Shown piece by piece: positions 27,900-36,397 of a stretch of DNA of 64,000 bases. The translations under genes and the position numbers were made by a program. How positions within the stretch are numbered: position 1 is the stretch's first letter; every line of letters begins with the position of its first letter. Under the pieces are notes generated by a model that made no database searches, had not been told where the DNA came from, and saw only the letters and a program-made list of their open reading frames with translations. This stretch comes from an uncultured Verrucomicrobia subdivision 3 bacterium (GTDB taxonomy: Bacteria; Verrucomicrobiota; Verrucomicrobiia; Limisphaerales; UBA11358), in the NCBI GenBank assembly GCA_903922735.1, contig CAIXUZ010000052.1, positions 36,431 through 100,430 on the forward strand, in the 5' to 3' direction.

Positions 27900-29525
27900 A
27901 TGAATCAGATTGCCTACAACTTTGCTGATAGTATTAAATCGAATCGTAGCCGATTCATTCTGGCAGCCATTGGTTTTGCCCCGCTCCTTTGGAATTATGG
28001 CGGAATGCTATTGAGCCGGCCCGCTTATCAATTCTTTCCGCTGGCCCTGGTAGCGGCGGGAATGCTTGCTTGGCGGTCGGCCGGACAGATGGAGCAGCCA
28101 CTATCGCCGGGCAATTTGCTGGCGACCCGGATTTTTGGGCTCACCACCGGGCTTTTGTTTACGCTGGCCTGCCTTTTATGGTCACCCTGGCTTGGATATG
28201 TCACCGGGTTGCTGGCTATGGTCGCAGCTTTGTGGGGCTTCGGCGGCAGGCCGCTGGTACGGTTGTTTTTACCGTCCGGCCTGATGCTGCTGACGATTCT
28301 GCTGCCGCCGCTGGGTTGGGATGAAATCCTGACGCTGTGGCTGCGCACAGTGACGGTAAACTCCAGCAGTGCGCTGCTGGACTGGCTCAAGGTGATTCAT
28401 GTTCAGGACGGAAATGTCCTGCTATTACCCGGCCAAAAACTTCTGGTGGAAGAGGCCTGCAGCGGCATCAACTCATTTATTCTGGGCAATGCCTTTTGCC
28501 TGTTCTGGCTGCTCTGGCAACGGCGTCCGTTAAGTTGGCTGCTGTGGTCCATCACAGGCGCCTCCGGTATGGTCATGCTCGGCAATGTGTTCCGGATTAC
28601 TGCCGGTGCCACGGCCAGTTACTATTGGCAGTTGAACCTGCTGGGTGGACGGACGCACGAAATATTTGGATTGCTGTTATTGCTGGGTTATTGCGGCCTG
28701 ATTATCAGCTTCGATCAAATGCTGCTCTTTTTCACGCAATCATTCCTGGGGCCAAAAGCAAATGAAACATCGATTCATAATATGCCAGCCCCGCCGGTTG
28801 GCCAACCGGCGGCGGGCCGGTTTTTCAAAGGTTCCCGGTTTGGATTCAAGTATGCCGGTGCGTTTCTAGCATTAGTAGGGATCAGTGCTTGGATCCTTCG
28901 GGTCATGGCCGGGAACAATCACGGGGCAGCGAACCTGCCCGGTTTCACCTCGCCGCCGGAATATAAACTGACGCTGCCAGCCAGCGTCGCGGGCTGGCAA
29001 AGGACGGATGCTGATACGGGCAATCTGGTGCTGGCCCAGGTTTTTGGGGTGCGATCACGCATCTGGCATTATCAGCGCGACGGTGGCGAGGCTATGGTGG
29101 CTGTGGATTATCCGCTGCCCGGATTCCATAATGTTAAAAGATGCTACATGAACGCCGGCTGGAAGGTGCAGAATGAAGAATCGGTTGGTCAGGGGGGGGG
29201 GCAGACAGATTTGCATGCCATCAAGCTTACCATGAAACTTTCAATGACGTATGCAATGGTGCTTCATTCCGTTATGAATGATCAGGGAGCCTGGCTTTTA
29301 GATGCAAATATTCCCGGGCATAAACCGGATTTATGGCGAAAACTTTTTGGGGACGAACCGATGCTCCCCAAACCCGTTCAGACAGGCTATCGGATACAGC
29401 TCATCACTGGCGGCTACGAGCCTTTATCCGAGGCGGAGATGACCAAAGCCCGGGAGTTGTATTTTTCCGTCCGTCCCTTGCTTGCCGCCCAGCTGGTCAA
29501 CCAGTTGCAGCCGTCGGCGAAATAG
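27900..29525 (+). CDS. Exosortase fused to EpsI domain
   Basis: 541 residues from the ATG at 27900. Eight or so membrane helices carry the exosortase active-site residues: Cys187 in EEACSGINSF, Arg232 in NVFRITAGA and His253 in GRTHEIFG. The C-terminal 200 residues form an EpsI-type domain (LPASVAGWQRTDADTGN, MVAVDYPLPGFHNVKRC). Exosortases cleave PEP-CTERM sorting tails at the inner membrane; EpsI is linked to EPS production. A run of nine G residues at 29192 to 29200 is in frame and worth checking for indels. The TPR gene starts 5 bp downstream. Confidence 0.93.
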   Translation: MNQIAYNFADSIKSNRSRFILAAIGFAPLLWNYGGMLLSRPAYQFFPLALVAAGMLAWRSAGQMEQPLSPGNLLATRIFGLTTGLLFTLACLLWSPWLGYVTGLLAMVAALWGFGGRPLVRLFLPSGLMLLTILLPPLGWDEILTLWLRTVTVNSSSALLDWLKVIHVQDGNVLLLPGQKLLVEEACSGINSFILGNAFCLFWLLWQRRPLSWLLWSITGASGMVMLGNVFRITAGATASYYWQLNLLGGRTHEIFGLLLLLGYCGLIISFDQMLLFFTQSFLGPKANETSIHNMPAPPVGQPAAGRFFKGSRFGFKYAGAFLALVGISAWILRVMAGNNHGAANLPGFTSPPEYKLTLPASVAGWQRTDADTGNLVLAQVFGVRSRIWHYQRDGGEAMVAVDYPLPGFHNVKRCYMNAGWKVQNEESVGQGGGQTDLHAIKLTMKLSMTYAMVLHSVMNDQGAWLLDANIPGHKPDLWRKLFGDEPMLPKPVQTGYRIQLITGGYEPLSEAEMTKARELYFSVRPLLAAQLVNQLQPSAK

Positions 29526-29529
29526 ACCC

Positions 29530-30984
29530 ATGCTCGCACAACTTAATGATTGGGCGGCCCAGCGCCAGTGGAACCACTTCTGGCGCGGACTTCCCGCCCT
29601 GATAGCTGGCGTCATGCTGGGACTGGCTATTCTGATGATTTGGGCCATCCACCGGCAAAGCGACCGGTTGGATTATCAATACCGGCACCGGGCTTTGGCG
29701 GCATTGCAGGCGGGCAGGTTTGAAGAGGCGCGGGTGGCCTGCCTGCACGAATTAACCACTGATTTAGGCGAATCCGACCGGATGCAGACCGTCTATCAAC
29801 TGGCGCAGGCCCTCAATGGTCTGGGCCAGAAGCGGGAGGCGGTGGCCTTGCTGACACATGCCGCACCGCTTGACCGGCCCGGTTCCTTGCCGGCGCATAT
29901 ATTGCTGTCGCAAATGCTCTTGAATGGAGAATTGGTTCCCGCCGAAAACAATCTCAAACTTGCCGAACAGCATTTGCTCAGCGCTTTAGCCTTGGATCCC
30001 CAGTCATCTGAAGTCAACGAACTGCTCGGACGCTATTACATCAACACCCGCAATTTACTCAAGGCGCGGGCGCGGCTGATGGAAATCTATCCGGCAAAAA
30101 CCGAAGCCGCCCTGTTGTTGGCGATTACCTATGCCCTGGGCAAGGATAAGGACACGGCCACGCTCTGGGCCGACACGGCCATCTCCGACTACAGCCTGAA
30201 GCTCAAAAACTCCGCTCCCGGCGACAATTCCCCCGCCCGGCTGGGACTGGCGGGCGCCCTGATGATGGAAGAGAAATATGCCCAAGCCATCGCTGCGCTG
30301 GAACAAGGCCAGCGCCTTGCCACCAATCCAGCTTACGCATTAACCATCGCGGACGACTGTGCCACGTGGGTAGAGCGAATTGCAGACACAACTAAAAAAA
30401 ATGCTGCCGAACGGTTGCTACTCATTCAAAAAGGTCTGACGAATTCGCCGCAAAACATAAAATTGCAGTTGCATCTGGTGCGGGCTGCCCAAGCGACCGA
30501 TGAGGCCGGTCAGGCCGCCAAAACATTCTTGAATCAGCTGATGGCCTCGGCCAAGGGGGAAGCCGCCGCCGGCTGGCATTTTTTATTGTGGACGGATGCG
30601 CGTGAGCGGGGTGATTGGATTGCCGCCCGCCGGCAGCTCCAGGCCGCCTACGAACTGGCTCCGCAAGTGCCATTCATCCGGAATGATCTGGCGATGGATC
30701 TCTTGACCGGCAATCAGGATAATGCGGAACGCGGCTTGAAACTCATTCAATCCGTGGTGGAGCAGTTTCCTGAAAACCCGCAATATCGGGATACGCGGGG
30801 GCGCATTCTGGCCCGGTTGGGCCGTAATGCCGAGGCGGTGGCCGATCTGGAATGGGCGGTGGCAAAACTCACGAATCCGGAGGAAACCCGGCGGGTACTG
30901 GCGAAAGCGAATGCGGCTCTGGGCAAACCTCAATTGACAGAAGAACCACACCGGATAGTGAAAACGGTCAAACCGACGCAATAA
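29530..30984 (+). CDS. TPR-repeat protein of exosortase locus
   Basis: 484 residues from the ATG at 29530, 4 bp after the exosortase stop. One membrane helix lies at about residues 20 to 43 (LPALIAGVMLGLAILMIWAI), followed by tetratricopeptide repeats (ALAALQAGRFEEARVACLHE, and near the C-terminus NPQYRDTRGRILARLGRNAE). Such proteins scaffold EPS secretion complexes in the periplasm. It is probably cotranscribed with the exosortase; a short gap then leads to the PEP-CTERM gene. Confidence 0.87.
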   Translation: MLAQLNDWAAQRQWNHFWRGLPALIAGVMLGLAILMIWAIHRQSDRLDYQYRHRALAALQAGRFEEARVACLHELTTDLGESDRMQTVYQLAQALNGLGQKREAVALLTHAAPLDRPGSLPAHILLSQMLLNGELVPAENNLKLAEQHLLSALALDPQSSEVNELLGRYYINTRNLLKARARLMEIYPAKTEAALLLAITYALGKDKDTATLWADTAISDYSLKLKNSAPGDNSPARLGLAGALMMEEKYAQAIAALEQGQRLATNPAYALTIADDCATWVERIADTTKKNAAERLLLIQKGLTNSPQNIKLQLHLVRAAQATDEAGQAAKTFLNQLMASAKGEAAAGWHFLLWTDARERGDWIAARRQLQAAYELAPQVPFIRNDLAMDLLTGNQDNAERGLKLIQSVVEQFPENPQYRDTRGRILARLGRNAEAVADLEWAVAKLTNPEETRRVLAKANAALGKPQLTEEPHRIVKTVKPTQ

Positions 30985-30998
30985 AATGGCGTTTTGCA

Positions 30999-31022
30999 AA
31001 AAAACGCTGCGTTCGCAGCCAA
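30999..31022 (-). terminator. Possible minus-strand intrinsic terminator
   Basis: On the minus strand, GGCTGCG AA CGCAGC-type hairpin is followed at once by a run of seven T. No minus-strand gene ends here; the nearest upstream one stops at 31748. On the + strand the hairpin lies after the TPR stop but lacks a T-run. It may stop antisense readthrough. Confidence 0.4.
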
Positions 31023-31124
31023 AATGACATCGCTTACTGAATTATTGTTCCGGTTTTCTGCTGGCATGCTAAATTAGCCAATAGAAATCGGGTTGGTAGA
31101 ATCTGAATTTAAAATAAAAAACAT

Positions 31125-31688
31125 ATGAAGACAATCAACACATTGCTTTTGGCCGGTTTGGTGCTTTGCGCTGTGAATGCCCGAGCTGATTATGCTTTGT
31201 CCACCACGGCGGGGTCGCATAACACGATCGGGACGGCTTTGACAACAATAAATACGGCAAGCGGCAGCACGGTTTTTAATATATCAGTTCTCGGTAATAG
31301 TGGTTATTATGCTGGAAGCTTGTTTTCTTTATATGAAGTGGACAGCAGCGGTAACCAATTATCCGATAACCTAGCTGGACTATACACAGCCAGCCAAAGT
31401 GGTCTGGGCTTCCGACAAGCATTGAACAATGGCACAGCTTATCATTCAACCGTTTCTTGGACACTTGGTTCGGGCTTGGTGAGTGGTTGGTATGCGTTAG
31501 GATTAACCGTAAATCAAAGTGCAAGTGCTGGTGGGCTATCGCAAGCTAGCGGGACGGGATTTACTTATTTTTATATTCAGCCTACAGCCGTCCCGGAACC
31601 GTCACAAGCGGTGGCGGGTGGAATGCTATTGGGCTGCGGCGCGCTGGTGTTTACCGGCCGTCGCTGGATGAAGAAGTCGGCCCAATAA
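31125..31688 (+). CDS. PEP-CTERM sorting-domain protein
   Basis: 187 residues. A signal peptide (NTLLLAGLVLCAVNARA) and a Ser/Gly/Thr-rich body (LSTTAGSHNTIGTALTTINT) precede a C-terminal tripartite sorting signal: AVPEPSQ, a hydrophobic helix (GMLLGCGALVFTG) and a basic tail (RRWMKKSAQ). It is the only clear PEP-CTERM substrate in the window and sits beside the exosortase. It would be exported, sorted and probably anchored or associated with the EPS. A rho-independent hairpin follows at about 31.73 kb. Confidence 0.92.
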   Translation: MKTINTLLLAGLVLCAVNARADYALSTTAGSHNTIGTALTTINTASGSTVFNISVLGNSGYYAGSLFSLYEVDSSGNQLSDNLAGLYTASQSGLGFRQALNNGTAYHSTVSWTLGSGLVSGWYALGLTVNQSASAGGLSQASGTGFTYFYIQPTAVPEPSQAVAGGMLLGCGALVFTGRRWMKKSAQ

Positions 31689-31725
31689 GAAAAGTCTTCA
31701 GAAATCCGGGTCCGGGTTGGGAAAC

Positions 31726-31757
31726 AAAAAAAGCCTGATATAAAAAGTCAGGCCTTG
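31726..31757. terminator. Bidirectional terminator between PEP-CTERM gene and antiterminator gene
   Basis: The hairpin pairs GCCTGA with TCAGGC across an AT-rich loop. The minus strand ends in a run of seven T (clear terminator), overlapping the stop codon of the antiterminator gene. The + strand side has only a weak T-rich tail. Confidence 0.75.
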
Positions 31758-32323
31758 GTCTTTTCAGGTTTTTCAAATAGATCAGCCCGGTGATTGCGAT
31801 CCGTTTGCACCTCGTCCAAATTGATTTCCACCTGCGTCTGAATGCCTAAAAATTCAATCAGAAGCGCCACCCGCGCCCGGCCGGGCAAAATCCGGCAGAC
31901 CATTCCTTCCGTGCCCCGCATGGGACCGCTTTCGATCAGCACCTGGTCGCCGATTTTCAGGGGGTGATCCACGTTGGTCACCTGTTCGGCACCAAAGGCC
32001 TCTTGTAATTCCCGGATGGCTTCTGCTGGAATCACCGGATAGTGCTGTCCAAAGTGGATGAGGCCGGAAACGCCGGGAGAATAAGTCACGTCCCGCGCGT
32101 GTTGCCGCCAGTCAAATTTGCAAAAGAGATAGCCCGGAAACAATGACTCGGTAATCCACTGGCCTTTTCGCCGGCCAACCCCGCAATACCGAATTCGGGG
32201 CCAAAACGCCTCAAGAAAGTCCACCCGCTTAAGAAAGTCAAAGGCAAACGATTCCCGCCGGTTCTGTGTTCTTACACAAAACCAAGCCGGCTCGTTTTTA
32301 GACTGGTTAGAATCGTCTGACAT
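31748..32323 (-). CDS. NusG/RfaH-like transcription antiterminator (UpxY type)
   Basis: 191 residues from the ATG at 32323. The NGN domain starts WFCVRTQNRRESFA and contains ESLFPGYLFCKFD; the C-terminal KOW domain has GDQVLIESGPMRGTEGMV. Specialised NusG paralogues of this kind recruit to RNA polymerase on long capsule/EPS operons and suppress termination. Its place at the end of this EPS locus supports that role, although it is transcribed towards the locus from the other side. The stop codon forms part of a terminator stem. Confidence 0.92.
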   Translation of the reverse strand: MSDDSNQSKNEPAWFCVRTQNRRESFAFDFLKRVDFLEAFWPRIRYCGVGRRKGQWITESLFPGYLFCKFDWRQHARDVTYSPGVSGLIHFGQHYPVIPAEAIRELQEAFGAEQVTNVDHPLKIGDQVLIESGPMRGTEGMVCRILPGRARVALLIEFLGIQTQVEINLDEVQTDRNHRADLFEKPEKTKA

Positions 32324-32508
32324 GCTACGCAAAACAACCTTTTGGTTTTAATTATATAAAAAATCACCGCAATTCAGGTGTCCGAATATCGTCCAATATT
32401 GTCCATTTATTTCTAGTGCGGATTTAATCTAATTATTTTAAGAATAAAGTGCCGCATTTAAGAAGTCTAACTAAAACTGCATTTATAGTAGAAAAAATCG
32501 AATTGTTT

Positions 32509-35103
32509 ATGATAAAGCCATTCCCCCTGCGCTATGCCTTGCCGTTATTGCTGTTGTTGTTTGGTGCGGTGCTGACCTGTTTTTTAATCGCAGACAGCAT
32601 CCGGCTTTCCGACCGCCATATTGAGGCGGAAGCCCGCCTGAATCTCAGTTCGCTGGGGGAACGCTTCGCCATCCAGCTGGAATACTTTTACAGCCATAAC
32701 GAGGAGGAGTTGATTGCGAGCGGCAATGCGCTGATGAGCCGGATACCGCATCTTCGCAGCAGTGCGATTTTTGACGAGTCCAATCATTCGCTGGTCCCAA
32801 CGCGTGCCAGGATCAAGCCGCCGGCGGATTATCTGTCATTTGTGCTGGCCCGAAAAACCCTGCTGCCGCAGATTCAAACGAGTGAAAACAATCAGATCCT
32901 GACCGGAGCGTTTCCGTTTCGCCTGGGGCCGGGGCGTTGTGGGATATTGAATGTGGAGATGGATTTGCTGGCGATCAGGAATCTGCAGCTGGCCGATGAT
33001 TTCCGGAGGGCCGAGCTGTTCTGTGTGCTGGCCCTGTTGCTGGTCGTGTTGTCCTGGCTCTATCTGGACCGAATGTTTACGCAACGGATGGCGAGCCTGA
33101 TTGCCGCCACACGCGAGATGGCGGGTGGCAACTTGTCCCATCGCACCTCCCTGCAAGGCATGGACGAACTGGCTGAAATTGGCCTGGCCTTCAACCAGAT
33201 GGCCGATCAAGTCCAAAAGCGCACCGAGGAGCTCAAACACAGCGAGGAACATTACCGCCGGCTGGTGGAGACCTGTTATGAAGGGATTCTGGAAATGGAT
33301 GGATCGCTCCGGCTGGTTTTCGTGAACCGCCGGCTGGCGGAGATGCTGGGATTCACCATTGATGTCATGATGGGGCGTTTTATCACGGATTTTCTTTTTC
33401 CGGAAGATGTGCCGGCATATCTGGAGCGAGTGGCCGGCCGCCACCTAAGTGACACGGTCGTTTATGAATGCCGGTTTCGCTCTCGAACGGGCGGGGAAGT
33501 TTGGGGCATCGTATCGGCCAATAATCGCTGGGATGAATCCGGCCGGTTTGCCGGAGCCTTTTGCATGGCCACGGACATCACCCTGCGAAAGAAGGCGGAG
33601 TTGCAGTTGCTATTGCATTCCAGCGCGCTGATGGCTTCGGCCAATGCGGTGATCATCACCGATGTCGAGGGTCGCATTGAATGGGTCAATCCGGCTTTTA
33701 CCAATCTGACGGGTTACAATCCGGCCGAGGCCGTCGGACAAAACACCAGGCTGCTCCGCTCTGGCGAACATCCGGTCAAATTTTACGCCGACCTGTGGGC
33801 CGACATCAGCGCCGGCAAAATCTGGTCGGGGGAAATTATCAATAAGCGTAAGACCGGTGACACTTACACGGAACACATGACCATCGCGCCCATCCGGCGC
33901 GACAGCGGTGTCATCAGCCACTTCGTCGCCATCAAGGAGGACATCACGGAACAAAGGCGATTTGAAGGGCAACTGCGTGAGTCGCAAAAATCAGAGGCGG
34001 TGGCCCGGCTCGCCGGCGGCGTGGCTCATGATTTTAACAACGTCCTGACGACCATTATTGGCTATGTTGATATTCTTAAAAGATCTCAACCGCACGCGCC
34101 GGCCATTCAGGAAATTGTTTCCCACATTTCCTCCGCCGCCCAGCGGGCGGCCGATCTTACCCGCCAGCTTTCAATTTTCAGCCAGCAACATCCGGTGCAG
34201 CTCCGGCCATTGAATCTCAATCAGGTGTTAAGGCACCTGTTCAATATCGTCAAACATCTGCTGGGAGAACATATCGTCATGCAGCGCACCCTGTCCCCAG
34301 ATCTGCCTGAGATACAGGCAGATGCCAGCCTGATTGAACGGGTGATCATCGCGCTCACCAATCGCGCGAAAGACAGCATGCCCGACGACGGTCGGCTGGT
34401 GTTCATCACCCAGGTGCGGAAATTTGATCAAGCAGCCTGCAAGAACGACCCCCATATGCGTCCCGGGCAATTTGTCTGCCTGACGGTGACCGACAATGGT
34501 GCCGGTATGAAAACGGATGCGATCCAGCGGGTCTTTGAGCCATTTGGTGAAATAGGGCTGGGGCTGGCTGCGGTTCACAGCATCATCAAACAGCATCAAG
34601 GCTGGATCACGGTCGCCAGTCGTCCTCAGGTCGGGACCACTTTTGAAATTTTTCTACCGGTCGCCCCGGTGGCGCCGGTCGCGCCCAGGGAAATCAGCCA
34701 GGCTTCTCAATCTGAAGAATTGGCGGGCAACAAAACGATTCTCCTGGTTGAAGACGATGCCTCGGTAAGCAATCTCGTTGGCCTTTGCCTGCGACGACTG
34801 GGCTGTCGGGTGCTGACGGCCGCCGACATCCCCCTGGCGTTACAGCTTTGGAATGAGCATTCCAACGCGATTGATCTATTGCTCACCGATATCGTCCTGC
34901 CCGGGGATTTAAGCGGGGCGGATCTGGCCGGCCAATTAATCATTCAGAAGCCCAAGCTGAAGGTGATCTTCAGCAGTGGTTACAGTTTTGAGCGCGCCAA
35001 AAAAACCATTGAAGGTTTGGTCGAATCGAATTATCTGGCGAAGCCTTATGACCCGGAAACCCTGGTTAAAGTAGTGCGCAATATTCTATTTACCCAAACC
35101 TGA
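32509..35103 (+). CDS. Hybrid PAS-domain histidine kinase with receiver domain
   Basis: 864 residues from the ATG at 32509; a GTG at 32449 is possible. Order: membrane helix (~8 to 28), periplasmic sensor, second helix (~180 to 200), HAMP, PAS/PAC (~250 to 370), second PAS/PAC (~380 to 500), HisKA with LAGGVAHDFNN (phospho-His), HATPase, receiver with LLLTDIVLPGD (phospho-Asp). The ATPase domain is odd: the N-box reads LTNRAKDSMP, where the usual Mg-binding Asn aligns with Arg, and the ATP lid is shortened (FEPFGEIGLGLA lacks the usual FTTK segment). It may have reduced kinase activity. It is divergent from the antiterminator gene. Confidence 0.9.
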   Translation: MIKPFPLRYALPLLLLLFGAVLTCFLIADSIRLSDRHIEAEARLNLSSLGERFAIQLEYFYSHNEEELIASGNALMSRIPHLRSSAIFDESNHSLVPTRARIKPPADYLSFVLARKTLLPQIQTSENNQILTGAFPFRLGPGRCGILNVEMDLLAIRNLQLADDFRRAELFCVLALLLVVLSWLYLDRMFTQRMASLIAATREMAGGNLSHRTSLQGMDELAEIGLAFNQMADQVQKRTEELKHSEEHYRRLVETCYEGILEMDGSLRLVFVNRRLAEMLGFTIDVMMGRFITDFLFPEDVPAYLERVAGRHLSDTVVYECRFRSRTGGEVWGIVSANNRWDESGRFAGAFCMATDITLRKKAELQLLLHSSALMASANAVIITDVEGRIEWVNPAFTNLTGYNPAEAVGQNTRLLRSGEHPVKFYADLWADISAGKIWSGEIINKRKTGDTYTEHMTIAPIRRDSGVISHFVAIKEDITEQRRFEGQLRESQKSEAVARLAGGVAHDFNNVLTTIIGYVDILKRSQPHAPAIQEIVSHISSAAQRAADLTRQLSIFSQQHPVQLRPLNLNQVLRHLFNIVKHLLGEHIVMQRTLSPDLPEIQADASLIERVIIALTNRAKDSMPDDGRLVFITQVRKFDQAACKNDPHMRPGQFVCLTVTDNGAGMKTDAIQRVFEPFGEIGLGLAAVHSIIKQHQGWITVASRPQVGTTFEIFLPVAPVAPVAPREISQASQSEELAGNKTILLVEDDASVSNLVGLCLRRLGCRVLTAADIPLALQLWNEHSNAIDLLLTDIVLPGDLSGADLAGQLIIQKPKLKVIFSSGYSFERAKKTIEGLVESNYLAKPYDPETLVKVVRNILFTQT

Positions 35104-35138
35104 AGGTCGTTGGTTTAAATCCAGCCCCCGGAACCCAT
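35104..35138 (+). other. 3' tRNA fragment, possible attachment-site scar
   Basis: GTTGG and CCAGC form a 5 bp T-stem around a TTTAAAT loop, followed by an acceptor-like CCCCGGA strand and ACCCA. This matches the last ~30 nt of a tRNA except for a T in place of C56 in the loop. The 5' part is missing: the preceding bases code for the end of the histidine kinase. Such fragments mark att sites where an element integrated into a tRNA gene. It lies at the left border of the phage-derived island. Confidence 0.5.
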
Positions 35139-35150
35139 TTAGTCGCAATG

Positions 35151-35178
35151 AAACCCCTGTGCCAACAGGGGTTTTTTA
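35151..35178 (+). terminator. Rho-independent terminator after histidine kinase
   Basis: ACCCCTG and CAGGGGT pair across a five-base loop, followed by TTTTTTATT. It would end transcription of the kinase gene and/or of the former tRNA. Confidence 0.85.
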
Positions 35179-35346
35179 TTGATGCAGTGAGTTCGCCGCT
35201 TTTTTAAACCGCAATACCGTATGAAAGGCCTAAAATGGTTGCCCTAGTGTTATCGGATTTTTGGAACGGGTGCGATTGCCGCCGGCCAAAGTAAAATTGT
35301 TCGGCGTGGTATTCCGACTGGATTGCTATTTCCAAATCCAGTCGGG

Positions 35347-35730
35347 CTACGCCCTCCTTACACCGGAACCTTGACGAAACAGACAAACCGAAACCACCGG
35401 AAACTGTCTCATCAAATGTGGAATAACTTGTGGGGGCCAATCACAACCGTGACCCCGGTCGCCGTCAACAAAGTCGCAAAAATAAATTTGGTCAGGGATA
35501 TCCCGCTTGGCGTTAATCAAAAGATTACGGGGCAGACGGACAATTCGTTCGTCAGGGCCACAACCGGCTGTCGGCGGTAGTTTCGGAGCGGCAACAATGC
35601 GCTTCAAGAGCAGGTGGTCGCCCAGGGTTTTAGGATTGACGGGGATTAGCTTCCGGCGACTATATCTCTCCTTTGAATCGTCATATTTAACCGTTTCGGA
35701 ACGCTGTGCAATACCCACCAGTTGACCCAT
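35347..35730 (-). pseudogene. Remnant of an XRE-type regulator (N-terminal part)
   Basis: The minus-strand frame reads MGQLVGIAQRSETVK and then PVNPKTLGDHLLLKR, like the start of the first HTH domain of a two-domain XRE regulator, after which the sequence no longer matches. The DNA around its start (TGCAATACCCA) also occurs beside the next regulator, so the two look like tandem duplicates of which this one is broken. The flanking stretch 35179 to 35346 shows no supported gene. Confidence 0.35.
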
Positions 35731-35741
35731 TAGCAGTCTGG

Positions 35742-36173
35742 TTAAAAACCCAATGTAGCAATAACAATTTTGAGGGAATGCTTAATAACATTTTCAAAAT
35801 CTTTGGCATTAAAGTTCAAGACCGATGCCAAAAGCTCCAACTGCTGATTGTCTGGCTGCTGAGTTTTTTCCCATGCGCAAACCAAGGATGTTGCAACACC
35901 CATTTTCGCCGCTATATGGCCGAGTGTGAGATTTTTCTCCAAGCGTTTGACTTTGAGCCAATCGCCAGCCGTCTTTATGTTCAATTTCAACGCGTTAGCT
36001 CGTTTATGATTTCCTAGATTTGCTGTGGTTTTCACCCTGATTTGCCGTTGTGCAATACCCAACAGGGCTACTCTCCCCCAGGAGAGGATTTTACCAATCA
36101 CACTTTCCGTCGGTTCGAATGGAGCCTGAACAATCCAGCACACGATTCTTCCCAGACGCGGGAAACGATTCAC
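35742..36173 (-). CDS. XRE-family helix-turn-helix regulator
   Basis: Up to 143 residues from a GTG at 36173, but the true start is uncertain because the first ~40 residues come from repeat-rich DNA. The HTH domain is KTAGDWLKVKRLEKNLTLGH, then IAAKMGVATSLVCAWEKTQQ and PDNQQLELLASVL, matching a Cro/CI-type fold. A phage or element regulator at the left end of the island is the likely role. It may be a second half of a once longer two-HTH protein. Confidence 0.55.
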   Translation of the reverse strand: MNRFPRLGRIVCWIVQAPFEPTESVIGKILSWGRVALLGIAQRQIRVKTTANLGNHKRANALKLNIKTAGDWLKVKRLEKNLTLGHIAAKMGVATSLVCAWEKTQQPDNQQLELLASVLNFNAKDFENVIKHSLKIVIATLGF

Positions 36174-36350
36174 CTTCTCCTTGGGGAGAAGGCCGGGATG
36201 AGGGAGGACAAGAATCTAACTCTTCGTTTTTAGTTTTGACGCCCGCCCTCACCTGATCCCCCTAGGAGAGGATTTTACCAATCACACTTTCCAATGGCTC
36301 GAATGGATGCCTGAACAATCCAGCGTCAGGTTTATTCAAGACGCGGGAAT
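36080..36350. repeat. Two ~87 bp direct repeats around a CCTTCTCC/GGAGAAGG palindrome
   Basis: Copies at 36080 to 36166 and 36264 to 36350 share AGGAGAGGATTTTACCAATC, TCGAATGGA and CCTGAACAATCCAGC. Between them (36173 to 36203) lies a palindrome CCTTCTCCTTGGGGAGAAGG followed by GGATGAGGG, the same family as the palindromes elsewhere in the island. No gene is supported here. Confidence 0.8.
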
Positions 36351-36397
36351 AACCGGCGGCGCCCATTCGCAATTCGCAAATCGTAAATCGCAAATCC

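Noticed and set aside
31050..31110. Sigma-54 promoter before the PEP-CTERM gene
   Set aside because: TGGCATGCTAAATTAGC looks similar, but the GG to GC distance is 12 rather than 10 bases.
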